Program-made: the position numbers and the translations under genes
The notes under the pieces: generated by a model
What the model was told of the DNA's origin: nothing
Database searches by the model: none
What the model saw: the letters and a program-made list of their open reading frames with translations, nothing else
Source: CBDULQ01 sp965368115
Lineage (GTDB): Bacteria; Pseudomonadota; Gammaproteobacteria; SZUA-229
DNA length: 21,112 nt
Assembly: GCA_965368115.1 (NCBI GenBank)
Contig: CBDULQ010000036.1
Location: 1-21,112 of the forward strand
Direction of reading: 5' to 3'
Shown here: positions 1-6,871 of the stretch, piece after piece
Layout of the letters: the number at the start of each line of letters is the position of its first letter
How positions within the stretch are numbered: position 1 is the stretch's first letter

Positions 1-18
1 CAGTAACGGAGACCCATC

Positions 19-234
19 ATGCGTGAGTTACAAGTTGCTTCGATACACATCATTTCAGCGACCGGTTTATGGCTATTGCCCGGTGCAGTGGTCGCGCATC
101 CGGACGGCGACCACACCTTCGGTACGCTACAGCACTTTGTGCATTATCTGACCTCAACCATTCCACTGAGCTTACTGCTGGTTCTGCCTCTACTGCTGAT
201 CTTCATCCTGACGCTTGCTCGCCTCCTTAAGTAA
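19..234 (+). CDS. Small exported or membrane protein, unknown function
   Basis: A 71-aa protein of no family I can name. Residues 1-26 read as a signal peptide or first membrane segment ending in AHP. A short histidine-rich stretch follows (HPDGDHTFGTLQHFVHYL, about 27-44). A strongly hydrophobic segment of about 22 residues ends in a short basic tail. The histidines before the membrane helix could bind metal, but this is only inference. A GGAGA ribosome site at 8-12 supports the start at 19. It lies 38 bases before the MBL-rhodanese gene on the same strand, so the two are probably co-transcribed. The window starts just upstream, so any earlier operon members are not visible. Confidence 0.6.
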   Translation: MRELQVASIHIISATGLWLLPGAVVAHPDGDHTFGTLQHFVHYLTSTIPLSLLLVLPLLLIFILTLARLLK

Positions 235-272
235 AACATCGCATCGATTGCAAAATCCGAGGAGACCTGATC

Positions 273-1667
273 ATGATTTTTAAACAGTTCTATGAACCGA
301 GTCTTGGCCATGCATCTTATCTGGTGGGTTCTGAAAATACTGGCGAAGCGCTGGTACTCGATGTGCGTCGTGACGTCGATAATTATTTTGATTATGCCCA
401 GCAACAGGGCCTGAAAATTAGTTATGCCGCCGACACCCATCAGCATAACGACTACCTGACCGGCATCGTGCAATTGCAATCACGAGCACCGGCAGAGCTG
501 TTATCCGGTGCACGCGCCGAGCTGGATTACAACACCACCCGGTTCGAAGACGGCGAGCGCATGCAGATGGGTGAAGTCGAATTCGAAATCCTGCATACGC
601 CCGGACACACGCCGGAACACATCAGCCTGCTGGTGCGTGATCACAGTCGTGGTGATCAGCCGCTGTTATTGCTATCCGGTGGTGCGCTTCTGGTCGCAGA
701 CGTTGCGCGTCCCGACCTGCTCGGCGACGAAGCGGAAAAACGCCGCAATGCCAAAGCCATGTGCAAAACCCTGCGCGATAAAATTCTTCCGCTTCCGGAC
801 TATGTACAGGTCTATCCCACACACGTTGCCGGTTCACTCTGCGGCGGTAACATCGGCAGCATGTTGTCGACGACGATCGGTTACGAACGCCGACTCAACG
901 ATATGCTGTTAAGCCTGGATCGTGAAGAAGAATTCGAAAACCGCTGCCTGGATCTGGGCCCTCTGCCCACGGTGCCACCCTACTGGCGCCGTATGCGTAA
1001 ACAGAACCAGCAGGGACCGACATTGCTCGGGGCAATGAAAGTCGCGCCGGCATTACAACCCGACGAATTCGAACGCCGGGCCGCGCAGGGCGCCACCATT
1101 GTCGATTGCCGCACACCTGAAGCGTTTGCCGGTGCACATATCCCCGGTGCAATAAACGTGGGTGCAGGTACCTCGTTCCCGACCTGGGCCGGATCGGTAC
1201 TGGATGCGGAACGCGACATCCTGCTGGTTGTCGACTCGGTAGAGGATCTTGATCGCGTGACCTGGCAGTTGTTGCGTATCGGTTATCGCGAACCCATCGG
1301 CTGGCTGGCCGGTGGTATGCAGGCCTGGCGCGTTGCTGCCAAACCGCTTGCATTTATGCGCCAGATGACGGTCCAGCAACTGGATGCCGAGCGTCGCGAT
1401 CGGGGCGACCTGGTGATTCTCGATGTTCGCCAGCCGGCTGAATGGCACGCGGGTCACCTGCCGGATGCACAACACATATCCGGTGGCGAGTTACCGCACA
1501 AAATGCAACAGATCCCGGACGACGCACCCGTTGCCGTTTATTGCGGCAGCGGTTATCGCTCCTCGGTTGCCGCCAGCCTGCTGATGCAACAGCGACATCC
1601 GCGGGTGTATAACGTGATCGGCGGCTTCAGTGCCTGGCAGGCTGCGGATTTACCGGTAGTCGGCTAG
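273..1667 (+). CDS. MBL-fold persulfide dioxygenase-like protein fused to two rhodanese domains
   Basis: A 464-aa protein with three domains. Residues 1-230 are a metallo-beta-lactamase fold with HxHxD at 56-60 (the usual next His is Tyr), H112 in GHTPEH, D143, and H184 followed by AGSLCGG, as in ETHE1-type persulfide dioxygenases. Residues about 263-357 are a rhodanese fold without the catalytic cysteine; that loop reads VVDSVEDLDR. Residues about 368-463 are a second rhodanese with active-site C424 in CGSGYRS. The order matches CstB-like proteins, which oxidise persulfides and transfer sulfane sulfur in the cytoplasm. GAGGAGA at 259-265 fixes the start. A role in sulfide or persulfide handling fits a sulfur-oxidising host, but the substrate is inferred. 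Confidence 0.87.
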   Translation: MIFKQFYEPSLGHASYLVGSENTGEALVLDVRRDVDNYFDYAQQQGLKISYAADTHQHNDYLTGIVQLQSRAPAELLSGARAELDYNTTRFEDGERMQMGEVEFEILHTPGHTPEHISLLVRDHSRGDQPLLLLSGGALLVADVARPDLLGDEAEKRRNAKAMCKTLRDKILPLPDYVQVYPTHVAGSLCGGNIGSMLSTTIGYERRLNDMLLSLDREEEFENRCLDLGPLPTVPPYWRRMRKQNQQGPTLLGAMKVAPALQPDEFERRAAQGATIVDCRTPEAFAGAHIPGAINVGAGTSFPTWAGSVLDAERDILLVVDSVEDLDRVTWQLLRIGYREPIGWLAGGMQAWRVAAKPLAFMRQMTVQQLDAERRDRGDLVILDVRQPAEWHAGHLPDAQHISGGELPHKMQQIPDDAPVAVYCGSGYRSSVAASLLMQQRHPRVYNVIGGFSAWQAADLPVVG

Positions 1668-1719
1668 CTCCGATGCGAGAACAACAGACGAATGCAACTC
1701 ACTTTACAAGGAGGCTATT

Positions 1720-2112
1720 ATGGAAATCATTGATTTAAAACCCGGCGACAATGTCATCGACTTCAAACAGGCCCGCCGTCAGGCAGCCGGCAAAGCCGGT
1801 GAACTCATGAAGGAACCGGTGATTATCACCTGGAAAGACGACACCAACGGACTGGCCGCCCCGGAGATTCCCGGTGCCAGCCAGCAGCGTTGGCAGGATT
1901 ATGCAGAAAACTTTGGCGGCAAACTGGAAGTGAATATCGGCGATCAATTTCACTTCGTGTTTTCTGAAGCGGAAAACTTCGATACGCCTGATATCAATGT
2001 CGCCACACTGACCGAGCAGGATGGTACGCGTATTCTGTGTACCGAAGGCGCCTGTACCGAACAGGAACGTCAGGCACTGGGCTATTTCGCAGGTGGCGGT
2101 ACCGGTGGGTAA
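1720..2112 (+). CDS. Conserved-looking small soluble protein, unknown function
   Basis: A 130-aa acidic soluble protein with no signal peptide or membrane helix. It opens with MEIIDLKPGD followed by a charged helix, then a mixed alpha/beta body. It carries only two cysteines, close together near the C-terminus (ILCTEGACTEQERQALGYF), and ends in a glycine-rich tail. I do not recognise it with confidence; a resemblance to the AF1514 type of small protein is possible but unchecked. A strong AAGGAGG at 1708-1714 supports the start. It sits 52 bases after the MBL-rhodanese gene and just before a terminator, so it probably ends that operon. The CxxxxC pair could be redox-active or metal-binding (inference). 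Confidence 0.65.
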   Translation: MEIIDLKPGDNVIDFKQARRQAAGKAGELMKEPVIITWKDDTNGLAAPEIPGASQQRWQDYAENFGGKLEVNIGDQFHFVFSEAENFDTPDINVATLTEQDGTRILCTEGACTEQERQALGYFAGGGTGG

Positions 2113-2130
2113 TACATCTGCGCCGTATAA

Positions 2131-2158
2131 GGGGCCGGTTGTCACCGGCCCCTGTTTT
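2131..2158 (+). terminator. Rho-independent terminator
   Basis: A perfect 9-bp GC-rich stem (GGGGCCGGT at 2131-2139 with ACCGGCCCC at 2144-2152) closes a four-base TGTC loop and is followed by TGTTTT. It lies 18 bases after the stop of the 130-aa gene and ends the plus-strand unit. The convergent chaB gene ends close by and may share the hairpin, although its side lacks a clear T-run. Confidence 0.85.
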
Positions 2159-2173
2159 CGGCCGCGACACCGA

Positions 2174-2407
2174 TCAGCTATTGGTTTTTTTCACCCAATG
2201 CTTATCGCGTTTTTCGTACTGATCGGTTACTGCCGACCAGGCCACACGATGCGAAACTTCTTCGCGCGACATCACGCCATCCCGGTCTTCCGGTTTGGCA
2301 TACTGTTTCCAGGCGGAATTAAACGCCTCCATATAAATTTCCTGGGCAGGTTTGGGTAGACTGCTTTGTACTGAAGACGGAATCTCCTGTATATCGGTAT
2401 AAGGCAT
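2174..2407 (-). CDS. chaB: ChaB family protein
   Basis: A 77-aa protein with the full ChaB signature: MPYTDIQEIPSSVQSSLP, then AQEIYMEAFNSAWKQY. A C-terminal part that recurs in the family (EEVSHRVAWSAVTDQYEK) ends in basic residues. ChaB-family proteins are small cytoplasmic proteins historically named as regulators of the ChaA cation antiporter; their biochemical role is poorly defined. A strong AGGAGG site precedes the ATG at 2407. No chaA is present here. It lies 62 bases downstream of the small membrane-protein gene on the same strand and may be co-transcribed with it. Confidence 0.88.
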   Translation of the reverse strand: MPYTDIQEIPSSVQSSLPKPAQEIYMEAFNSAWKQYAKPEDRDGVMSREEVSHRVAWSAVTDQYEKRDKHWVKKTNS

Positions 2408-2469
2408 GAATAACCTCCTGATCTAGAACCCTGACGGGCTTGTTAACAAATCCCGGACAAACAATAAAG

Positions 2470-2952
2470 TCATGAGGATTTTTTCTTCGATGTCTCGGCA
2501 TGAGTACTCAAACGTTGATACCAACCAAGACCGACGATAAGAAACACCGACGCCACCAGCAAACCCGTGGGATACAGCAGTTTGCTGATATCGGTACTTC
2601 CGGTTTGAAAAATAAACACCAGTGCTTCCAGGGTAACCGCAATGGCGATAATGACCAGAAACTTGGTAAGGGTTTCACGCGCTTCACGCGCAGAGCGCAA
2701 CTCGCGATCACTCACTACATGTTCTTCATAGAGGTATTTGGAAATATCGAATACCGCCATGGATATCACAATGAGACCAATGGCATCCAGCGCCACATTC
2801 ACATAAGGCCGTCCCTGATAAATCGCATAAATGACTTCCCAGACACCATAAATCACAAGCAATACACTGATCAGAAACAGTGCACTACTGGCGATCATAT
2901 AAATAACGGTCGCCACATACTCAACCAGATTTTCCAGTACCGGATGTCGCAT
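2470..2952 (-). CDS. Four-span inner-membrane protein, possibly PsiE-like
   Basis: A 160-aa integral membrane protein. Hydrophobic segments lie at about residues 12-37, 50-73, 92-113 and 123-143. A charged cytoplasmic loop between spans 2 and 3 (EEHVVSDRELRSAREARETLTKF) and a lysine/serine-rich tail complete it. The size and layout resemble PsiE-type proteins, but no diagnostic motif lets me assign it firmly. No strong ribosome site precedes the first ATG at 2952, so the start could lie a little further in. It is read in the same direction as chaB. Function unknown. Confidence 0.65.
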   Translation of the reverse strand: MRHPVLENLVEYVATVIYMIASSALFLISVLLVIYGVWEVIYAIYQGRPYVNVALDAIGLIVISMAVFDISKYLYEEHVVSDRELRSAREARETLTKFLVIIAIAVTLEALVFIFQTGSTDISKLLYPTGLLVASVFLIVGLGWYQRLSTHAETSKKKSS

Positions 2953-3258
2953 TATGCGCCTATAAGCTGCGTTTATATTCGACTTGTTTGTAGCCTGTTT
3001 CGTGCGATGAAACCATGTCGTATTGCCTACGACATCGAAAGCAGGCCGGACCCCACCGCGCCAATGCAGATTGCCACGGGGTTTGTCAATTAAATGAATG
3101 CAACCTTTTCGAACATACTTTGTTCTAAGATTGCAACGAGGCGAGTTATTGTATTGATTGTGTCTCTTATTATAGCGAATTGAGTCGATTTCACAAATCC
3201 ACTCTGTTTCTTAAGAAATTTCTCATCAGTTCATCGACAACAACCGAAGGGAGAAAAC
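2953..3258. other. Intergenic region between divergent genes
   Basis: About 300 bases separate the minus-strand membrane-protein gene from the plus-strand HiPIP gene, so both promoters should lie here. The stretch from about 3115 is AT-rich, but I could not fix a well-spaced -35/-10 pair. I saw no TGT-N10-ACA site, no -24/-12 element, no RNA gene and no clear repeat. Confidence 0.5.
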
Positions 3259-3600
3259 ATGAAGCATCGAAACGTAGATAGCATACGACGCAAACTTCTA
3301 ATCGGCGGTGTCGCAGTGGTTGCAGGTGCACCGCTGTTGAGAAACACATTGATTTCACCGGCCCAGGCCAAAGATCTGGTCAAGCTGACTGAAGACGATC
3401 CTATGGCTAAAGCATTGAAATATCATCGCGACGCCACCCAGGCGCCACGTGCTGAAAAAGCCGGTACTGCTGCTGACAAACAGTTCTGCAAAAATTGCAA
3501 ACTGATCCGTGCCGACAGTGGCGAATGGCGCCCTTGCCAGATATTCCCCGGCAAACTGGTTCATGAAACCGGCTGGTGTAATTCCTGGCTGCCTCAGTAA
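3259..3600 (+). CDS. hip: High-potential iron-sulfur protein (HiPIP) precursor
   Basis: A 113-aa precursor with a Tat-type signal. The N-terminus carries IRRKLLIGG before a hydrophobic core and a likely cleavage after AQA at residue 37. The mature part of about 76 residues has the HiPIP cysteine pattern C77-x2-C80, C93 and C107 in the typical contexts FCKNCKLI, WRPCQIFPG and GWCNSW. HiPIPs are soluble periplasmic [4Fe-4S]3+/2+ electron carriers that donate to photosynthetic reaction centres, oxidases or other acceptors in purple bacteria and some chemotrophs. Ribosome site AAGGGAG precedes the ATG. The gene appears to stand alone or with the next small membrane-protein gene. Confidence 0.93.
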   Translation: MKHRNVDSIRRKLLIGGVAVVAGAPLLRNTLISPAQAKDLVKLTEDDPMAKALKYHRDATQAPRAEKAGTAADKQFCKNCKLIRADSGEWRPCQIFPGKLVHETGWCNSWLPQ

Positions 3601-3697
3601 AGGTTATTGCATTAGACAGGGATAAAGTCATATTTCAATCAGGGACGATTCCCCAGACAAACTGTATCGTCAATGCACATCCCGGGAGCTATCCATC

Positions 3698-4009
3698 ATG
3701 ACACCGGATATCCTCAGCGTCATCATCGCTCTGGCCATCATGGTCGGCGCCCTGCCCTATGTTCTTAAAACACGTCATCCGCAACAGTCACCTCTGGCCG
3801 CATATCTGATTTTTCTAACCGCCTTCGTGGTCGGCGCAGGTATTCTTTACGTGATTGTCTCAGCGATTCTGAGCTGGCTGCAACTGGGTGATCAACTCGA
3901 CAAACTGATCCCGGCCATACTATTCATAGTCGCTGTGTTTTTACCGCCGGCCGTGCTGTCCACCTGGCTGATCAGAAAACCACCGCGCCGTGTGGGACCA
4001 CCCGGTTGA
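3698..4009 (+). CDS. Small three-span membrane protein, unknown function
   Basis: A 103-aa hydrophobic protein with three predicted membrane segments at about residues 4-23, 33-60 and 71-92, ending in a basic, proline-rich tail (KPPRRVGPPG). No catalytic or binding motif is visible and I do not recognise a family. A GGGAG ribosome site precedes the ATG. It follows the HiPIP gene by 97 bases on the same strand, so co-transcription is possible but not shown. Confidence 0.6.
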   Translation: MTPDILSVIIALAIMVGALPYVLKTRHPQQSPLAAYLIFLTAFVVGAGILYVIVSAILSWLQLGDQLDKLIPAILFIVAVFLPPAVLSTWLIRKPPRRVGPPG

Positions 4010-4102
4010 TCTTGATGAGGCGCTATAAACCTTTCTGCAGAAAAAGCTATAAGGTGGCCACATAATAATGAGATCAATCTGATAGGGAGTGCCTTTCTCC
4101 AG

Positions 4103-4642
4103 TTAATCAGAAAGATACTCGATTGGGTCGATATAGAACATTTTTTTGTAACCCTGAGTTGAGCCGTCGATAAGCCAGGGGCGAGGTAGCAGGCTCACGA
4201 TAGCGTAATGTAGATGGGGCTGTTTACCCATCGCGTTGCCTGTATCTCCGACGCGGCCCAGCACATCACCTGCAGAGAGAAACATGCCTGTATCTTCAAT
4301 GCTTGAAAGGTGCGCAAAATAATGCAGCTTCCAGCCTGGGCCCAGCGCCAGCACGACTAATCCACCCTTAGCGATATGACCGGCATACAGTCGTAACATG
4401 CCGGTACTAGCCAGCACATGGGTATCCTTCGGCGCAAAGATATCCATACCTTTGTGCACGCCGGATGTTCCCCAGGGTTCATACCAGAATGTATTCGGAT
4501 GCCAGTCGTTTCTATCTGCACCCATCACCGGAATTACAGGGCGTTCGGGAATCAGAAAGCCGGCCAGCAAAACAGTAAGCAAGACCAGGCCGATAATGAC
4601 CCGGTAGCGTTTTTTACGGGAGGTAATATCGTAATCACCCAT
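4103..4642 (-). CDS. M23 (LytM-type) zinc metallopeptidase, membrane-anchored
   Basis: A 179-aa protein with one N-terminal membrane segment (about residues 14-31) after a basic leader, placing the rest in the periplasm. The remainder is an M23 endopeptidase domain: the first zinc motif is H63-x3-D67 in HKGMDIFAP, and the second is HLHYAI with H143 and H145. The H106/H111 region (KLHYFAHLSS) and GDxxGxVGDTGNAMG fit the family beta core. All metal ligands appear present, so it is probably an active peptidoglycan hydrolase and not a degenerate activator. It is short for the family and has no LysM or coiled-coil region. No link with the neighbouring nif genes is evident. Confidence 0.9.
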   Translation of the reverse strand: MGDYDITSRKKRYRVIIGLVLLTVLLAGFLIPERPVIPVMGADRNDWHPNTFWYEPWGTSGVHKGMDIFAPKDTHVLASTGMLRLYAGHIAKGGLVVLALGPGWKLHYFAHLSSIEDTGMFLSAGDVLGRVGDTGNAMGKQPHLHYAIVSLLPRPWLIDGSTQGYKKMFYIDPIEYLSD

Positions 4643-4802
4643 TCTGCAACCTCTTCAATATTATTAAGATAATACCCGATTCACACTCGAGCCTAACGAC
4701 CTGACCTGGCTGTACAACGGCGATAGCCTGTCACCTGCATCGTGATAAGTCCCGACATGCCATATTTCCCGCCGTCATCGAATCATTCACGCTCTCTAAT
4801 CA

Positions 4803-4818
4803 TGTAGCAAACCCCACA
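4803..4818 (+). promoter_or_regulatory. NifA upstream activator sequence (TGT-N10-ACA)
   Basis: An exact TGT-N10-ACA: TGT at 4803-4805 and ACA at 4816-4818. This is the NifA enhancer consensus. It lies about 60 bases upstream of a -24 element and is followed by an IHF consensus, which is the standard order of a NifA-dependent sigma-54 promoter. Confidence 0.75.
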
Positions 4819-4860
4819 TACTCGACCAATTGTCACATCCCCGACTTTATTTTTTCAAAC

Positions 4861-4873
4861 AATCAATAACTTA
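4861..4873 (+). promoter_or_regulatory. IHF-binding consensus
   Basis: AATCAATAACTTA matches WATCAANNNNTTR at every fixed position. It sits between the NifA-type UAS and the -24/-12 element, where IHF bends DNA so that the enhancer-bound activator can reach sigma-54 polymerase. Confidence 0.65.
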
Positions 4874-4877
4874 CAGA

Positions 4878-4894
4878 TGGTCCGGATTTTGCAA
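4878..4894 (+). promoter_or_regulatory. Sigma-54 (-24/-12) promoter for the SIR2-like operon
   Basis: TGGTCCG-GATT-TTGCA has the invariant GG (4879-4880) and GC (4891-4892) exactly 12 bases apart, and matches TGGCACG-N4-TTGCA at all but two positions. Transcription should start near 4904, leaving a leader of about 38 bases. The aligned UAS and IHF consensus upstream raise confidence. Confidence 0.85.
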
Positions 4895-4941
4895 TCTGTC
4901 TATGCAGTAGCACTGAATCAACCCAATATCCGGATATCATC

Positions 4942-5829
4942 ATGACCACTATGAATTTCGATGCCCTGTTTGCAGGGATTAAAGAAGGCAAAATCGTGCC
5001 CTACCTGGGCCCCGGCGTACTTAAAGGCGTCACCCACAAGGAGAGCGGCGTCGAGATTCCCGCCGACAGTGACTCGCTGATCCTGGCCATGAACGGGGGC
5101 AAGCCCATGGCGCCGCGCCTGATGTATGAATTCCCGCGCGCGGCAATGGACCTGGAATTGAAAAAAGGACGCAGCTTCGTCAACAAATTCCTCGACGCGA
5201 CCTACAGTGATCCTAACTGGAACCGCGCGGCGTTTCATGACTGGCTGGCGAGCATCAAACCCCAATACGTGATCGATGTAAACCGCGACACCCAGCTGCA
5301 GGAAAGTTATGCAGACACTCCGCATATTTTGATCAGGGGTATCGCCCGCATCGGCGGTACCGACTATCGCTTCAAACTGCATGCCTACGACGGCAGCGAA
5401 TACAAAGAGGTCGGCATGGACGAGGTCGATACCAGCCTGCCCATTCTGTTCAAACCGATGGGCAGCCCGATTCCCGATGCCACCTACATCGCTTCCGATG
5501 CCGATTACGTGGATTATATTACCGAACTTATGGGCGGTTTCGGCCTGCCCGGGTTTCTCAAGGAATACCGCAAGGGCAAACAGTATCTTTTCATCGGCCT
5601 GCCGATGAACCGCGATACCGAGCGCATGGTACTGTCCGACATCATTTATGCTGCCGACTCGCCGGCCGGCTGGGTGCTGATTCCCGAGCCGAACGACAAA
5701 GAGCGCCGTTTCTGTAAGAAAATGGGGCTTGAGTTAGTCGAAGCGGGTGTCAACGCCCTGCTGGCAGCGGCCGGCGTCGATGTCGACGCTGCTGATCCGG
5801 TTCCGGAAAATGTAAGTGTAGGATGTTAA
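4942..5829 (+). CDS. SIR2-like (sirtuin-fold) protein of a NifA-type operon
   Basis: A 295-aa soluble protein with a SIR2-like layout. A glycine-rich nucleotide loop comes first (IVPYLGPGV, 18-26). IDVNRDTQLQES (111-122) corresponds to the sirtuin TNxD motif, with N114 and D116. RFKLHAYDG (143-151) corresponds to the KLHG motif with catalytic H147. SDADYVDYI and YLFIGLPMNRDTERM (215-229) complete the pattern. The expected NAD-binding and catalytic residues therefore seem present. I see no zinc-binding cysteine quartet, as in the SIR2_2-type families. The substrate is unknown: deacylase, ADP-ribosyltransferase and NADase activity are all known among SIR2 folds. It leads a three-gene operon behind a UAS/IHF/-24-12 region. 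The ribosome site is weak, and the second Met at 4951 is an alternative start. Confidence 0.75.
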   Translation: MTTMNFDALFAGIKEGKIVPYLGPGVLKGVTHKESGVEIPADSDSLILAMNGGKPMAPRLMYEFPRAAMDLELKKGRSFVNKFLDATYSDPNWNRAAFHDWLASIKPQYVIDVNRDTQLQESYADTPHILIRGIARIGGTDYRFKLHAYDGSEYKEVGMDEVDTSLPILFKPMGSPIPDATYIASDADYVDYITELMGGFGLPGFLKEYRKGKQYLFIGLPMNRDTERMVLSDIIYAADSPAGWVLIPEPNDKERRFCKKMGLELVEAGVNALLAAAGVDVDAADPVPENVSVGC

Positions 5830-5833
5830 AACG

Positions 5834-6106
5834 ATGAGTAAGATGTTTATACGCTGTATGGGTAAAACCGCCTGCCAGGAAAACGATATCGAATGTCGCA
5901 CCTGCGGACGTAGCCTGGAAGAAATTTACGGTACCCGCGCACTGGTCGACCAGATGGTCAAGTTCGCCCAGCGCATGGGTTATGAAAATACCAGTATCTT
6001 TTTCGAGTATATCGCCGACAAGGCGATGAAAAAGATGAGTCATGTGCAACAGCAACAGGCGGAACTGACTGCCCAGCCGACAGCCATAGAACATGAGTAT
6101 CATTGA
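5834..6106 (+). CDS. Small four-cysteine protein, DUF1289-like N-terminus
   Basis: A 90-aa protein with four cysteines near its N-terminus (C8, C14, C21, C24) in the context CQENDIECRTCGRSLEEIYG. The last part resembles DUF1289 proteins, where a C-x2-CGRTxxEI ending closes a probable metal site. The remaining two thirds is predicted helical and longer than a usual DUF1289 protein, so the likeness may be local. It begins four bases after the SIR2-like stop codon and overlaps the hemerythrin start by 14 bases, so the three genes are almost certainly one transcript with coupled translation. Function unknown; metal binding is inferred from the cysteines. Confidence 0.7.
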   Translation: MSKMFIRCMGKTACQENDIECRTCGRSLEEIYGTRALVDQMVKFAQRMGYENTSIFFEYIADKAMKKMSHVQQQQAELTAQPTAIEHEYH

Positions 6107-6509
6107 GTGGCAGGATGAGCAGTTCCTGCTCGGTGTGGATATCATGGACGATACCCACCGTGAATTTATCGATCTGGTCAATCGGCTCAACCAGGCCAGC
6201 GATGTAGACTTCCCAGCCCTGTTCGATGCTTTGATTGAACATACCCAGGCACATTTTGAAATGGAAGAGAAGCTGATGCGGAACACCGGTTTCACTTCCT
6301 ATGCAGAACATCGAGAAGATCACCAGCGTGTCCTGGGTGAGCTCAACCAGTTTCGTAAACGGGTACAGAAGGGTTTACTGGCATTCGGTCGCAATTACAT
6401 CCGCGAACGCATGCCGAGCTGGTTCCCGTTGCATGCTTCGACCATGGACAGCGCGCTGGCCATGCATTTGAAGAACCTGCCCGAAGATCAGCGTCAGGCT
6501 CTGGGGTGA
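6093..6509 (+). CDS. Bacteriohemerythrin-like protein
   Basis: A 138-aa single-domain hemerythrin. The di-iron ligands are visible in order: H in MDDTHREFIDLVN, H and E in HTQAHFEMEEKLM, H in SYAEHREDHQRV, and a final H-x4-D in PLHASTMD. Bacteriohemerythrins bind O2 reversibly and act as oxygen carriers or scavengers in the cytoplasm. Its reading frame starts inside the end of the four-Cys gene. Under a NifA-type promoter, the likely job is to buffer oxygen or deliver it to an oxidase while nitrogenase is made (inference from context). The C-terminus is slightly longer than the minimal domain. Confidence 0.92.
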   Translation: MSIIEWQDEQFLLGVDIMDDTHREFIDLVNRLNQASDVDFPALFDALIEHTQAHFEMEEKLMRNTGFTSYAEHREDHQRVLGELNQFRKRVQKGLLAFGRNYIRERMPSWFPLHASTMDSALAMHLKNLPEDQRQALG

Positions 6510-6537
6510 CCGAGAAACATTTATCGTGATTCAGGAA

Positions 6538-6758
6538 GGTTCCCGACAGACGCATTCGGGAACGACCAGACAAGTAAATTTTTGACTCGATGAAAAACTC
6601 TCGTCATTCCCGCATGCTTCTGGCGGGAATCTCGTAACGCAAGGGAAGACCGAGATTCAAAAGGTTCCCGACAGAAGCGTTCGGGAACGACGGAGGTCGA
6701 TATATCATCGTTCGCATAAGTTTCTGTCATCCGTGAATGCTTCTGTCGAGGATCTCGG
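6538..6758. repeat. BIME-like cluster of four palindromic (REP-like) units
   Basis: Four imperfect palindromes of about 30 bases lie at about 6538-6566, 6602-6634, 6663-6692 and 6724-6758. They alternate in orientation (-,+,-,+) and start 61-64 bases apart. Each has a stem such as ATTCCCGC/GCGGGAAT or TTCCCGA/TCGGGAA around a loop close to ATGCTTCTG. The fourth unit is degenerate. The stems change together between units, as expected of hairpins. The same family recurs at 14469-14664. This is the pattern of REP units arranged as BIMEs, which are mobilised by RAYT transposases; none is in the window. Confidence 0.8.
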
Positions 6759-6808
6759 CATGTACGGAAACACCAGAATTTAACCAGCAATCAAAGAATA
6801 CCGACTTA

Positions 6809-6860
6809 ACCAGGCCACCACCCGCTCCTTTAGAATCAAACGGTGGCCTGGTCCTTTTTA
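6809..6860 (+). terminator. Long-loop intrinsic terminator between convergent operons
   Basis: A perfect 11-bp stem (ACCAGGCCACC at 6809-6819 with GGTGGCCTGGT at 6842-6852) encloses a 22-base loop and is followed by CCTTTTTA. The T-run is on the plus strand, so it should stop transcription from the hemerythrin side. It lies just past the alanine dehydrogenase stop and may also slow the opposite transcript, though the T-run on that side is weak. Confidence 0.7.
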
Positions 6861-6871
6861 AATCGACACGC

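Larger units (their letters stand above)
6510..6871. other. Intergenic region with repeats between convergent operons
   Basis: No gene is supported here. The region holds four palindromic repeat units (6538-6758) and a terminator hairpin (6809-6860), listed separately. It lies between the convergent ends of the hemerythrin and alanine dehydrogenase genes. The short open frames that cross it are built from repeat sequence and are not credible genes. Confidence 0.75.

Noticed and set aside
2500..3093. 197-aa open frame on the plus strand
   Set aside because: It is antisense to the four-span membrane-protein gene; its residues are dominated by H, N, Q and T as expected for the reverse of a hydrophobic gene, and no ribosome site supports it.
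4942..5829. SIR2-like gene as part of an anti-phage defence system such as Thoeris or DSR
   Set aside because: It lacks a large fused effector domain and a TIR-type partner, and its promoter region carries NifA/IHF/sigma-54 signals, so a nitrogen-linked role is more likely.
6538..6758. CRISPR-like repeat array
   Set aside because: Units alternate in orientation, vary in sequence and lack constant repeats with unique spacers; no cas genes are nearby. A BIME-like arrangement fits better.
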